In this document: piece after piece, positions 7,756-14,346 of the stretch
Numbering within the stretch: position 1 is the stretch's first letter
Layout: each line of letters opens with the position of its first letter
IMG/VR virus record: IMGVR_UViG_3300047564_004647
Span: 1 to 21,538 of that record
Origin: a virus
Length of the DNA: 21,538 nucleotides
Direction: 5' to 3' (one strand)
Made by a program: the position numbers and the translations under genes
The notes under the pieces: generated by a model
The model's database searches: none
Seen by the model: the letters and a program-made list of their open reading frames with translations, nothing else
What the model was told of the DNA's origin: nothing

Positions 7756-9219
7756 ATGTCTCATTTGATCATATCAAAAAAGAATGAGGTATATCTGCAT
7801 ATTCAGGCAGAACCTCATGTGTACTATGAACTTGCAGACCAATTTACATTTGATGTACCAAATGCAAAGTTTGCTCCGGCATATCGTAATAAGTATTGGG
7901 ACGGAAAAATTCGCCTCTTCTCTACACAAACGGGCGAAATCTATGTCGGTCTTTTAGATAGAATTATAAGGTTTTGTGAGAATCACAATTACACTTATGA
8001 GTTCAAAGATAATAAATTTTACGGTCTTCCTTTTGAAATAAACGAAAGAATTTCAAAGGAAGGTGTGAAAGATTATATGACAGCAATTAGTAAACACTCC
8101 CCGCGTGATTACCAAATTGAGGGAGTATACGACGCTTTACGACATAATCGAAAGTTATTGATATCTCCAACTGCTTCTGGAAAGTCGATGATGATATATT
8201 CTCTCGTGAGATATTATGTTGAGAAACGACAAAATATTCTTGTAGTTGTCCCAACGACTTCCCTTGTAGAACAAATGTATAAAGATTTTGCAGATTATGG
8301 ATGGGATGTTGGTTCATACTGTCACAAAATCTATGCGGGAAAGGAGAGAGAAACTGATTCTCAAGTGATTATCACTACTTGGCAGTCCATCTATAAACTT
8401 CCCAAGCAATATTTTTCTAGATTTAATGTTGTTGTAGGAGATGAAGCCCATCAATTTAAATCTAAATCATTAATATCTATAATGACTAAACTTTGTGATG
8501 CAAAATACCGTTTTGGATTTACTGGAACACTAGATGGATCTCAGACTCATAAGTGGGTCTTGGAAGGTTTATTTGGACCTTCATATAAGATTATTAAAAC
8601 TGATGAACTTATGCAAAAAGGTCATCTGGCAAAATTAGACATTAAAATTTTACTTCTCAAACATCCACCAAATAGGTTTGAAACTTTTGAAGATGAAGTT
8701 CAGTATATTATCAATCATCAAAAGAGAAATAACTTTATAAAAAATCTTGCATTGGATTTAAAAGGAAATACTTTGATTCTTTTTAGTAGAGTTGAAGGGC
8801 ATGGGCAACCTCTTTATGAACTCATAAATAATAGCAAAACTGACGATAGGCATGTATTTTTTGTCCATGGTGGCATTGACACTGAACAACGAGAATTAGT
8901 CAGAGAAATTACCGAGAGAGAAAATAATGCTATTATCGTTGCCTCTTACGGTACTTTTTCTACTGGTGTCAATATTAGAAATTTGCATAATGTTATATTT
9001 GCTTCCCCTAGCAAGTCGAGAATCAGAAATCTCCAATCAATCGGAAGAGTTCTCAGAAAAGGTGAAAACAAAGTAAAAGCAACCTTATATGATATTGCAG
9101 ATGATATCAGTTACAAATCAAGAAAAAATTATACTCTCAATCATTTAATTGAAAGAATTAAAATCTATAATGAAGAAAATTTTAATTACGATATTGTAAA
9201 CATACCGCTTAAAGACTAA
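7756..9219 (+). CDS. uvsW: UvsW DNA/RNA helicase
   Basis: A 487-residue superfamily 2 helicase (T4 UvsW is 503). UvsW unwinds R-loops and branched DNA, ending origin-dependent initiation and promoting recombination-dependent replication late in infection. Motifs visible: an N-terminal double-stranded-DNA-binding domain with WDGKIRLFS (48-56), Q-motif-like SPRDYQIEGVYDAL (115-128), Walker A SPTASGKS (137-144), DEAH box GDEAHQF (228-234), motif III FTGTL (255-259), and motif VI QSIGRVLRKG near residue 430. The start at ATG 7756 is preferred over the nearby ATG 7752, which is in another frame and stops after a few codons. The stop overlaps the next ATG (TAATG). Confidence 0.95.
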   Translation: MSHLIISKKNEVYLHIQAEPHVYYELADQFTFDVPNAKFAPAYRNKYWDGKIRLFSTQTGEIYVGLLDRIIRFCENHNYTYEFKDNKFYGLPFEINERISKEGVKDYMTAISKHSPRDYQIEGVYDALRHNRKLLISPTASGKSMMIYSLVRYYVEKRQNILVVVPTTSLVEQMYKDFADYGWDVGSYCHKIYAGKERETDSQVIITTWQSIYKLPKQYFSRFNVVVGDEAHQFKSKSLISIMTKLCDAKYRFGFTGTLDGSQTHKWVLEGLFGPSYKIIKTDELMQKGHLAKLDIKILLLKHPPNRFETFEDEVQYIINHQKRNNFIKNLALDLKGNTLILFSRVEGHGQPLYELINNSKTDDRHVFFVHGGIDTEQRELVREITERENNAIIVASYGTFSTGVNIRNLHNVIFASPSKSRIRNLQSIGRVLRKGENKVKATLYDIADDISYKSRKNYTLNHLIERIKIYNEENFNYDIVNIPLKD

Positions 9220-9626
9220 TGGGAGATGAATTTTATTGCATTTTAAAATTAATATCTGGTGAGGAAATATTGTCTCTCATTATGATTGATGATAATGATG
9301 ATGACCCTGTAATCATCTTACAAAATCCAGTGATTATGAAACCCATAACGAACTCTACCGGAGATCCTTATGTGAAGATTAAACCTTGGATGGAAATGTC
9401 TAATGATGATATGTTCATTATCAAGCTTGATAAAGTTATAACAATGACTGAAACAAAGGATACTAAACTAATTCAGTTATATGAATACTATCTCAATGAT
9501 GATTCTATTGAAGTATACAAACCATCAGGTCAAGTCAAACCATCATCATTAATGGGATATGTCTCTTCGGTAGAAGAAGCAAGAAAAACTTTGGAGAATA
9601 TCTTTAAAGGTAATAAAGAAAGCTAA
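9219..9626 (+). CDS. Small protein with possible LSm-like fold
   Basis: A 135-residue protein, coupled to uvsW by a one-base overlap and ending just before the gene 55 promoter. The opening FYCILKLISGEEILSLIMID, then DDDPVIILQNPVIM, looks like the first strands of an Sm/LSm barrel (strand, SGEEI turn, strand, then NP), a pattern seen in small phage proteins. The rest is acidic. LSm proteins bind RNA, so a role in mRNA or sRNA handling is possible, but that is inference and conserved RNA-contact residues cannot be confirmed by eye. I see no other family resemblance. T4 uvsW.1 holds the same position but is shorter. Confidence 0.75.
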   Translation: MGDEFYCILKLISGEEILSLIMIDDNDDDPVIILQNPVIMKPITNSTGDPYVKIKPWMEMSNDDMFIIKLDKVITMTETKDTKLIQLYEYYLNDDSIEVYKPSGQVKPSSLMGYVSSVEEARKTLENIFKGNKES

Positions 9627-9674
9627 AACTTATCTTCAACCGAGACAAACCTAGTCTACACATGTTTTTGATAC

Positions 9675-9703
9675 TTGTCAAGCCCTAAAACCTATGGTAT
9701 AAT
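9675..9703 (+). promoter_or_regulatory. Sigma-70 promoter for the 55-47-46 operon
   Basis: TTGTCA (9675-9680) and TATAAT (9698-9703) are separated by exactly 17 bases, a near-consensus vegetative promoter. Transcription should start near 9710, 24 bases before the gene 55 ATG. The host polymerase could therefore make the late sigma factor and recombination nuclease before late transcription begins. Confidence 0.85.
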
Positions 9704-9733
9704 AATTACAACTTATACTAAAAGACCAATGTT

Positions 9734-10255
9734 ATGCCTAAAAAGAAATCAGAACATTATGTAAACAATAAAGAGCTATTAGAAGCACTTATTGTTTATA
9801 AATCTAAAATTGCGAAGGCAGAGCAAAAATACTTTGAGAAGTATGATAAGTATCCTCCTAAAAATGGTAACTGGGAAGGAAAACCCAAAATTCCAGACTA
9901 TCTTGGAGAGTGCTTTTTAAAGATTGCTACTCACCTCTCATATAAACCAAATTTTGTGAATTACATGTTCCGTGAGGATATGTGTTCCGATGGTATTGAA
10001 AATTGTGTTCAGTACATTCATAACTTCAATCCAGAAAAGTCTCAAAATCCCTTTGCATATTTTACTCAGATTATTCACTACGCATTTCTGAGAAGAATTC
10101 AAAAAGAAAAGAAGCAGTTGGATATTAAGACGAAGATTATTGAAAGAACAGGATTTGATGAAGTTATGACAGTTGATGATGGGTTGCTTTCTGGCAGCAA
10201 TTCGGACTATAATACGATGAAGGACAATATTCAATACAGAAACGGAAATCGATGA
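9734..10255 (+). CDS. 55: Late-transcription sigma factor gp55
   Basis: A 173-residue divergent sigma factor (T4 gp55 is 185). It replaces the host sigma on RNA polymerase and recognises the late -10 element TATAAATA. The family-defining sigma region 2 lies at residues about 74-130: FVNYMFREDMCSDGIENCVQ, then NPEKSQNPFAYFTQIIHYAF and LRRIQKEKKQ. The N-terminal 70 residues are basic and variable. Transcription is from the sigma-70 promoter directly upstream. The stop overlaps the gene 47 ATG (ATGA). Its targets are visible across the window as TATAAATA-like elements before structural genes. Confidence 0.96.
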   Translation: MPKKKSEHYVNNKELLEALIVYKSKIAKAEQKYFEKYDKYPPKNGNWEGKPKIPDYLGECFLKIATHLSYKPNFVNYMFREDMCSDGIENCVQYIHNFNPEKSQNPFAYFTQIIHYAFLRRIQKEKKQLDIKTKIIERTGFDEVMTVDDGLLSGSNSDYNTMKDNIQYRNGNR

Positions 10256-11289
10256 AGGTAGCAATTCTTACCGATACTCATTATGGTTGCAAGAAAGGTT
10301 CAAAGCATATTCATGATTACTTTGAACTTTTTTATAAGAATGTATTTTTTCCTGCACTTGAAGAGAACGGTGTAGAAGCAGTCATTCATATGGGAGATGC
10401 TTTTGATAGTCGTAAGTCAATTGACTATCAAAGTCTTGAATGGGCAAAAAGAGTTGTTTTTGAACCTCTCAAAAAGTATGATGTTCATATGATTGTTGGT
10501 AATCATGATTGTTATTATAAAAATACTAACAATGTGAACTCCCCAGCACTTCTCCTTAAAGATTATCAAAACATTAAAACTTATAGTTCCCCAACCAACA
10601 CTAAGGTTGGTGGAGCAGATATGACCTTTATTCCTTGGATTTGTAGTGAGAACTATGATGAAACTTTAAAGGTTATTAAAAAATCCAAGGCAAAGGTTGC
10701 TTTCGGGCATCTTGAACTCAAAGGATTTCGTGTCAATAAACACCTTGTAATGGAAGAGCATGGACTGGAAGCGGATCTTTTTTCAAACTTCACAAAGGTA
10801 TTTTCTGGTCATTACCACACTCGTTCTGATAATGGAACTGTGTTCTATCTCGGTAATCCTTATGAAATGTATTGGACGGATGTAAACGACACTCGTGGAT
10901 TTCATATTTTTGATACTGAAACTCTAGAGCATACTCCAATTAACAATCCTTATAAATTATTTTATAATATCTATTATGAGGACACGCCGCATCAAACATT
11001 TGATGCATCTCAATACTCTAATAAAATTGTCAAGGTGATTGTTCGTAAAAAATCTAAACAAAAAGATTTTGAAAAATTTATTGACAAACTTTATAAGGTC
11101 GGCATCCAAGATTTAAAAATCGTTGAAAATTTTGAAATTCAAGAAAATGAAAACTTTGCAGTTGATGAAGAAGAGAATACAATTTCAATTCTAAATCGTT
11201 ATATTGATGAATCGGAATTTGATTTTGATAAAAATATTATAAAAGGTATATTCCAAGATCTCTATAAACAAGCTTGCGAAGTGGAGTAA
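10252..11289 (+). CDS. 47: Recombination nuclease subunit gp47 (Mre11-like)
   Basis: A 345-residue metallophosphoesterase, like T4 gp47 (339). With gp46 it processes DNA ends for recombination-dependent replication and degrades host DNA. The metal-binding motifs are all present: DTH (residues 8-10), GDAFDS (48-53), GNHD (83-86), FGH (151-153) and GHYH (186-189). The C-terminal part after about residue 230 is the capping and gp46-binding region. It is coupled to gene 55 by a four-base overlap. A small DUF3110-like gene sits between it and gene 46. Confidence 0.96.
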   Translation: MKVAILTDTHYGCKKGSKHIHDYFELFYKNVFFPALEENGVEAVIHMGDAFDSRKSIDYQSLEWAKRVVFEPLKKYDVHMIVGNHDCYYKNTNNVNSPALLLKDYQNIKTYSSPTNTKVGGADMTFIPWICSENYDETLKVIKKSKAKVAFGHLELKGFRVNKHLVMEEHGLEADLFSNFTKVFSGHYHTRSDNGTVFYLGNPYEMYWTDVNDTRGFHIFDTETLEHTPINNPYKLFYNIYYEDTPHQTFDASQYSNKIVKVIVRKKSKQKDFEKFIDKLYKVGIQDLKIVENFEIQENENFAVDEEENTISILNRYIDESEFDFDKNIIKGIFQDLYKQACEVE

Positions 11290-11290
11290 A

Positions 11291-11563
11291 ATGTTTCTTC
11301 TTACACTTAAGGGTCGTAAAGATGATGGGGCATATGCGGTTCAAGATCAGTATGGAGAAAAAGTTTTGTTCTTATTTGAAGAAGAAGATGATGCTGCTCG
11401 TTATGCTATGATGTTGGAAGAAGATGTGGATTATGAAAAGGAAATGGAAGTTGTAGAAGTTGATGATGAACTTGCCATAAAAACCTGTAAGACTTATAAT
11501 TACAAATACGCTGTAATTACTCCTGACGATATTGTGATTCCTCCTAAAAATGATAGTATTTAA
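11291..11563 (+). CDS. DUF3110-like small protein
   Basis: A 90-residue acidic protein inserted between genes 47 and 46. The segment VLFLFEEEDDAARYAMMLEE (residues 25-44), followed by VVEVDDELAIKTCKTYNYKY and a proline-rich end, matches what I recall of DUF3110, a family of short proteins in cyanobacteria and plastid lineages with the hallmark F-E-x-E-D-D-A-x-R-(F/Y)-A-x-x-L-E. Its function is unknown. It begins one base after the gene 47 stop and overlaps gene 46 by 14 bases, so it is co-translated with the nuclease. A host-derived cofactor of gp46/gp47 is possible but unproven. Confidence 0.78.
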   Translation: MFLLTLKGRKDDGAYAVQDQYGEKVLFLFEEEDDAARYAMMLEEDVDYEKEMEVVEVDDELAIKTCKTYNYKYAVITPDDIVIPPKNDSI

Positions 11564-13265
11564 AAAAATTAAATGGAAAAACTTTTTAAGTACTGGTAAT
11601 AACTGGACTGAAGTTGATTTCCAAAAAAATCACACGAATTTGATTATCGGAACAAACGGTGCTGGAAAATCCACTGTTCTTGATGCTCTAACATTCGTTC
11701 TGTTCAACAAACCATTCCGCAAGATTAATAAACCTCAATTGGTTAATACTACCAATGAGAAAGACTGTCTTGTTGAGATTGAGTTTTCTGTTAACAACCG
11801 CGAATACTTGGTTCGTCGTGGAATTAAACCAAATGTTTTTGATATTGAAGTAAATGGAAAGCAACTTCATAAAGAATCTGATGATAGGTTAAATCAAAAA
11901 ATTCTTGAGGAAAATATTCTTAAAGTAAATTACAAGTCTTTTACTCAGATTGTGATTTTGGGTTCAAGTACCTTTGTACCTTTTATGCAACTTACGACTG
12001 CAAATCGTCGTGAGGTAATTGAAGATTTGCTGGACATTCGTATTTTTTCTGCAATGAATGCCCTAATTAAGGAGAAGATTCGTCTTCAGAAAGATGAGAT
12101 CAAATCTCTTCAATTAAAAAAAGAAAACCTTAAGGATAAGGTTGAGATGCAGAAAAGTTTTATTGAAGAACTTGAGAATCGTGGAAATGCCAATATAAAT
12201 GCCAATCAAGAAAAGATCACCAAGTTAGATACTGAAGTTGGCGTTTATATGAATGAGAATGCCAAAATTGAGGAAGACATTTTTAAATATATTAAAGACC
12301 AAGAAGAAGTTACTGGTGCTGCAGAAAAGTTAGGAAAACTTAACAACCTTAAAGGAAAAATTTCACAAAAAGTATCTTCCATTACCAAAGAGCATAAGTT
12401 TTTTACCGAAAATACGGTATGCCCCACTTGCACTCAGGACATTGATGAAAGATTTCGCCTAGATAGAATTGCAGATGCTCAAACTAAGGCAAAAGAACTC
12501 CAGAAAGGTTTTCAGGAACTTGAGGAGACTATGAAGTTAGAACAAGAACGAGAGCGTCAATTCACTGTCCTATCTAAGGAGATTACGAAACTCAATCATG
12601 AGATTTCTCAAAACAATACTCGAATATCACTCAATCAGAGGCAAATCCGAGACCTTGAATCTGAAATTCAAACTATTACCGAACAACTTGAAAACCGAAA
12701 TACTGAACATGAGAAGTTAGAAGAATTCAGAGAAAATCTCCAAAAAACATTTGAAGACCTTTCAAAGAAAAAAGAAGAAATCGTACATTACGATTTTGCC
12801 TATTCCTTACTCAAGGACGATGGCGTAAAAACGAAGATCATCAAGAAGTATCTTCCGTTCATAAATCAGCAGGTGAATCGTTATTTGCAGATGATGGATT
12901 TTTATATTAATTTCCATCTTGATGAAGAATTTAACGAAAGTATTAAGTCTCCTATTCACGAAAACTTTTCATATTCATCTTTCTCGGAAGGTGAAAAAAT
13001 GAGAGTTGACTTATCTCTTCTCTTCACTTGGAGAGAAGTTGCAAGACTTAAGAACTCCGTAAATACTAATCTGCTGATTATGGATGAAGTGTTTGATAGT
13101 TCTCTTGATGGTTTCGGCACTGATGAATTCCTTAAGATTATTCGGTACGTGATTAAGGATGCTAATATTTTCGTAATTTCCCATAAGACCGGACTTGAGG
13201 ACAAATTTGAAAGTGTCATACGCTTTGATAAGAGAAGCGGATTCTCGTATAAAGTAGAATCATAA
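11550..13265 (+). CDS. 46: Recombination nuclease subunit gp46 (Rad50-like)
   Basis: A 571-residue SMC/Rad50-type ATPase (T4 gp46 is 560). Domains in order: Walker A GTNGAGKST (34-42); a first coiled coil from about 165; a zinc hook CPTC (291-294) that dimerises the arms; a second coiled coil to about 410; an ABC signature SFSEGEKMR (477-485, with FSEGE instead of LSGGE); Walker B LLIMDE (508-513); D-loop SSLD (517-520); and switch histidine in VISHK (His545). It powers the gp47 nuclease at DNA ends. The start at ATG 11550 lies inside the DUF3110-like gene and gives the expected FKKIKWKNFLSTG N-terminus. Confidence 0.96.
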   Translation: MIVFKKIKWKNFLSTGNNWTEVDFQKNHTNLIIGTNGAGKSTVLDALTFVLFNKPFRKINKPQLVNTTNEKDCLVEIEFSVNNREYLVRRGIKPNVFDIEVNGKQLHKESDDRLNQKILEENILKVNYKSFTQIVILGSSTFVPFMQLTTANRREVIEDLLDIRIFSAMNALIKEKIRLQKDEIKSLQLKKENLKDKVEMQKSFIEELENRGNANINANQEKITKLDTEVGVYMNENAKIEEDIFKYIKDQEEVTGAAEKLGKLNNLKGKISQKVSSITKEHKFFTENTVCPTCTQDIDERFRLDRIADAQTKAKELQKGFQELEETMKLEQERERQFTVLSKEITKLNHEISQNNTRISLNQRQIRDLESEIQTITEQLENRNTEHEKLEEFRENLQKTFEDLSKKKEEIVHYDFAYSLLKDDGVKTKIIKKYLPFINQQVNRYLQMMDFYINFHLDEEFNESIKSPIHENFSYSSFSEGEKMRVDLSLLFTWREVARLKNSVNTNLLIMDEVFDSSLDGFGTDEFLKIIRYVIKDANIFVISHKTGLEDKFESVIRFDKRSGFSYKVES

Positions 13266-13276
13266 ACAACAGGAAA

Positions 13277-13423
13277 ATGAAACTTCCCAACTGGCAACAC
13301 CACTCCAAGAAGGAGCAGAAGCGGAAACTTAAACCGCAGGCACTCCGACAAGCAAAGGCACGTCGCCAAGCACTCAAGAAGCGTCTCCAGCACGGGGACG
13401 CTTCTTTTTTTATAAATAACTAA
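13277..13423 (+). CDS. Small basic ORF whose 3' end encodes a terminator
   Basis: A 48-residue ORF starts MKLPNWQHHSKKEQKRK and is strongly basic (K, R, Q-rich) through QALRQAKARRQALKKR, then ends in DASFFINN. It begins 11 bases after gene 46 with AGGA just upstream. The last codons run through a terminator hairpin and its T tract and through the late promoter of the next gene, so most transcripts that encode the whole ORF may stop inside it. Composition suggests a helical nucleic-acid-binding peptide. No family is recognised. It could be a real cyanophage small gene or a fortuitous frame, but the biased amino-acid use argues for coding. Confidence 0.55.
   Translation: MKLPNWQHHSKKEQKRKLKPQALRQAKARRQALKKRLQHGDASFFINN
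13379..13410 (+). terminator. Rho-independent terminator after the gene 46 operon
   Basis: The stem AAGCGTCTCC / GGGGACGCTT (10 pairs, one G-T wobble) has a five-base loop and is followed by C and six or more Ts. It closes the 55-47-46 transcript and is immediately followed by a late promoter. Confidence 0.88.
13411..13418 (+). promoter_or_regulatory. Late promoter (TATAAATA) for the 274-residue protein
   Basis: An exact match to the T4 late promoter directly abuts the T tract of the preceding terminator and ends 22 bases before the ATG at 13441. Confidence 0.82.
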
Positions 13424-13440
13424 AAAGTATTTGTAGAAAA

Positions 13441-14265
13441 ATGAGAGAACAAGAAGTTAGAGAGCTTTATGAAGCTTATATGCAGGTTCATCAATCTCAA
13501 GAAGAAGTAGAGCAACTTGATGAGAATGTACAAGGTGCCGTTGCCGGTGCTCTCAAGAAGGGTGCTGATTTTATGAAGACAAATCCTGTTGGTAAAGCAG
13601 TTAGTTCGGTTATTGCCCCTGTCGGTAAGGGTAAAGGTACTGTTACTGCATCTCAACAGAAGCAAACAATCTCTCAGAATGAAGAATTTGAGCAAGTTGA
13701 TGAAGATGCAAACTACGATAGAAATCGTAGGAGAGCGGCACAGAGAGCTGCTGCAAGAAACGAAGCAAGAAGACAAGGAAAAACCGGCAGTGTTCCTGGT
13801 GTAGGTTATGTATCACCAAGACCTGAAAGAGAAACCTATAGAGATTCTGCTGGTGTGGAGCGTCATACTTCCGGTGCTAGAATGCCTAAAAGAGAAGATC
13901 AAAAAGAATCATATGATCTCTTTGATGTCATCCTAGAGCACCTAATTGCCGAAGGTTATGCCGATACAAATGAAGCGGCACTTGCTATTATGGCAAATAT
14001 GAGTGAGGAGTGGAGAGAGAGTATTGTTGAAGAACTTGAGCAACTTGCTGAAATCTCACAGAAGACTGCTACAAGAGCATATGCTGCCAGCTCAACAGGT
14101 GAGTTTGAAGGAATGGATTCTCCACGCGATGTAAAAAGAACTGATAGACTAAGAGGTCATATTGAAAGAAAGTTTGGTAAAAAAGCAGCAAAACATGCTG
14201 ATAGAGCAGCGCACTCCATGACATTTGGGCGTAAAGGTGCTGGTGGTATGGGACCTAAACCATAA
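13441..14265 (+). CDS. Putative virion or packaged protein, late-expressed
   Basis: A 274-residue protein with an exact late promoter. The N-terminus MREQEVRELYEAYMQVH contains LYE-A at residues 9-12, matching the LYE-S site proposed for gp23, so cleavage by the prohead protease is plausible. The middle (about 85-165) is basic and R/A-rich (RNRRRAAQRAAARNEARRQG). A helical block follows at about 160-200 (LFDVILEHLIAEGYADTNEA, then IMANMSEEWRESIVEELEQ), a motif I recall in several cyanomyovirus structural proteins. The C-terminus is basic, ending GRKGAGGMGPKP. I infer a DNA-associated head protein. No enzyme motif is visible. Confidence 0.75.
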   Translation: MREQEVRELYEAYMQVHQSQEEVEQLDENVQGAVAGALKKGADFMKTNPVGKAVSSVIAPVGKGKGTVTASQQKQTISQNEEFEQVDEDANYDRNRRRAAQRAAARNEARRQGKTGSVPGVGYVSPRPERETYRDSAGVERHTSGARMPKREDQKESYDLFDVILEHLIAEGYADTNEAALAIMANMSEEWRESIVEELEQLAEISQKTATRAYAASSTGEFEGMDSPRDVKRTDRLRGHIERKFGKKAAKHADRAAHSMTFGRKGAGGMGPKP

Positions 14266-14268
14266 CAA

Positions 14269-14324
14269 ACCACTTTCTAAACTGGCACACAAGAGGGTCT
14301 CACCACCCTCTTTTTTTGTATAAT
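14269..14324 (+). promoter_or_regulatory. Repeated box-hairpin-TATAAT regulatory unit, copy 1
   Basis: A 21-base box at 14269-14289 (ACCACTTT..AAAC.GGCACA) is followed by a terminator hairpin and then TATAAT at 14319-14324. A second copy lies before the CobS-like gene at 17694-17750, with 18 of 21 box bases identical and the -10 element 50 versus 51 bases from the box start. There is no good -35 at normal spacing, so the box may be an activator site. The predicted start is near 14331, leaving a short leader with no Shine-Dalgarno. Confidence 0.65.
14291..14317 (+). terminator. Rho-independent terminator after the 274-residue protein gene
   Basis: The stem AAGAGGGT / ACCCTCTT has a six-base loop, and the 3' arm merges into a seven-T tract. 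The T tract runs straight into TGTATAAT of the next promoter. Confidence 0.88.
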
Positions 14325-14346
14325 ACGTTCATAAGAAATCAAATCT

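Noticed and set aside
9640-9665. Possible third copy of the 21-base box upstream of gene 55
   Set aside because: CAAACC and CTACACA occur, but the order and spacing differ, the overall match is poor, and this promoter already has a good -35.
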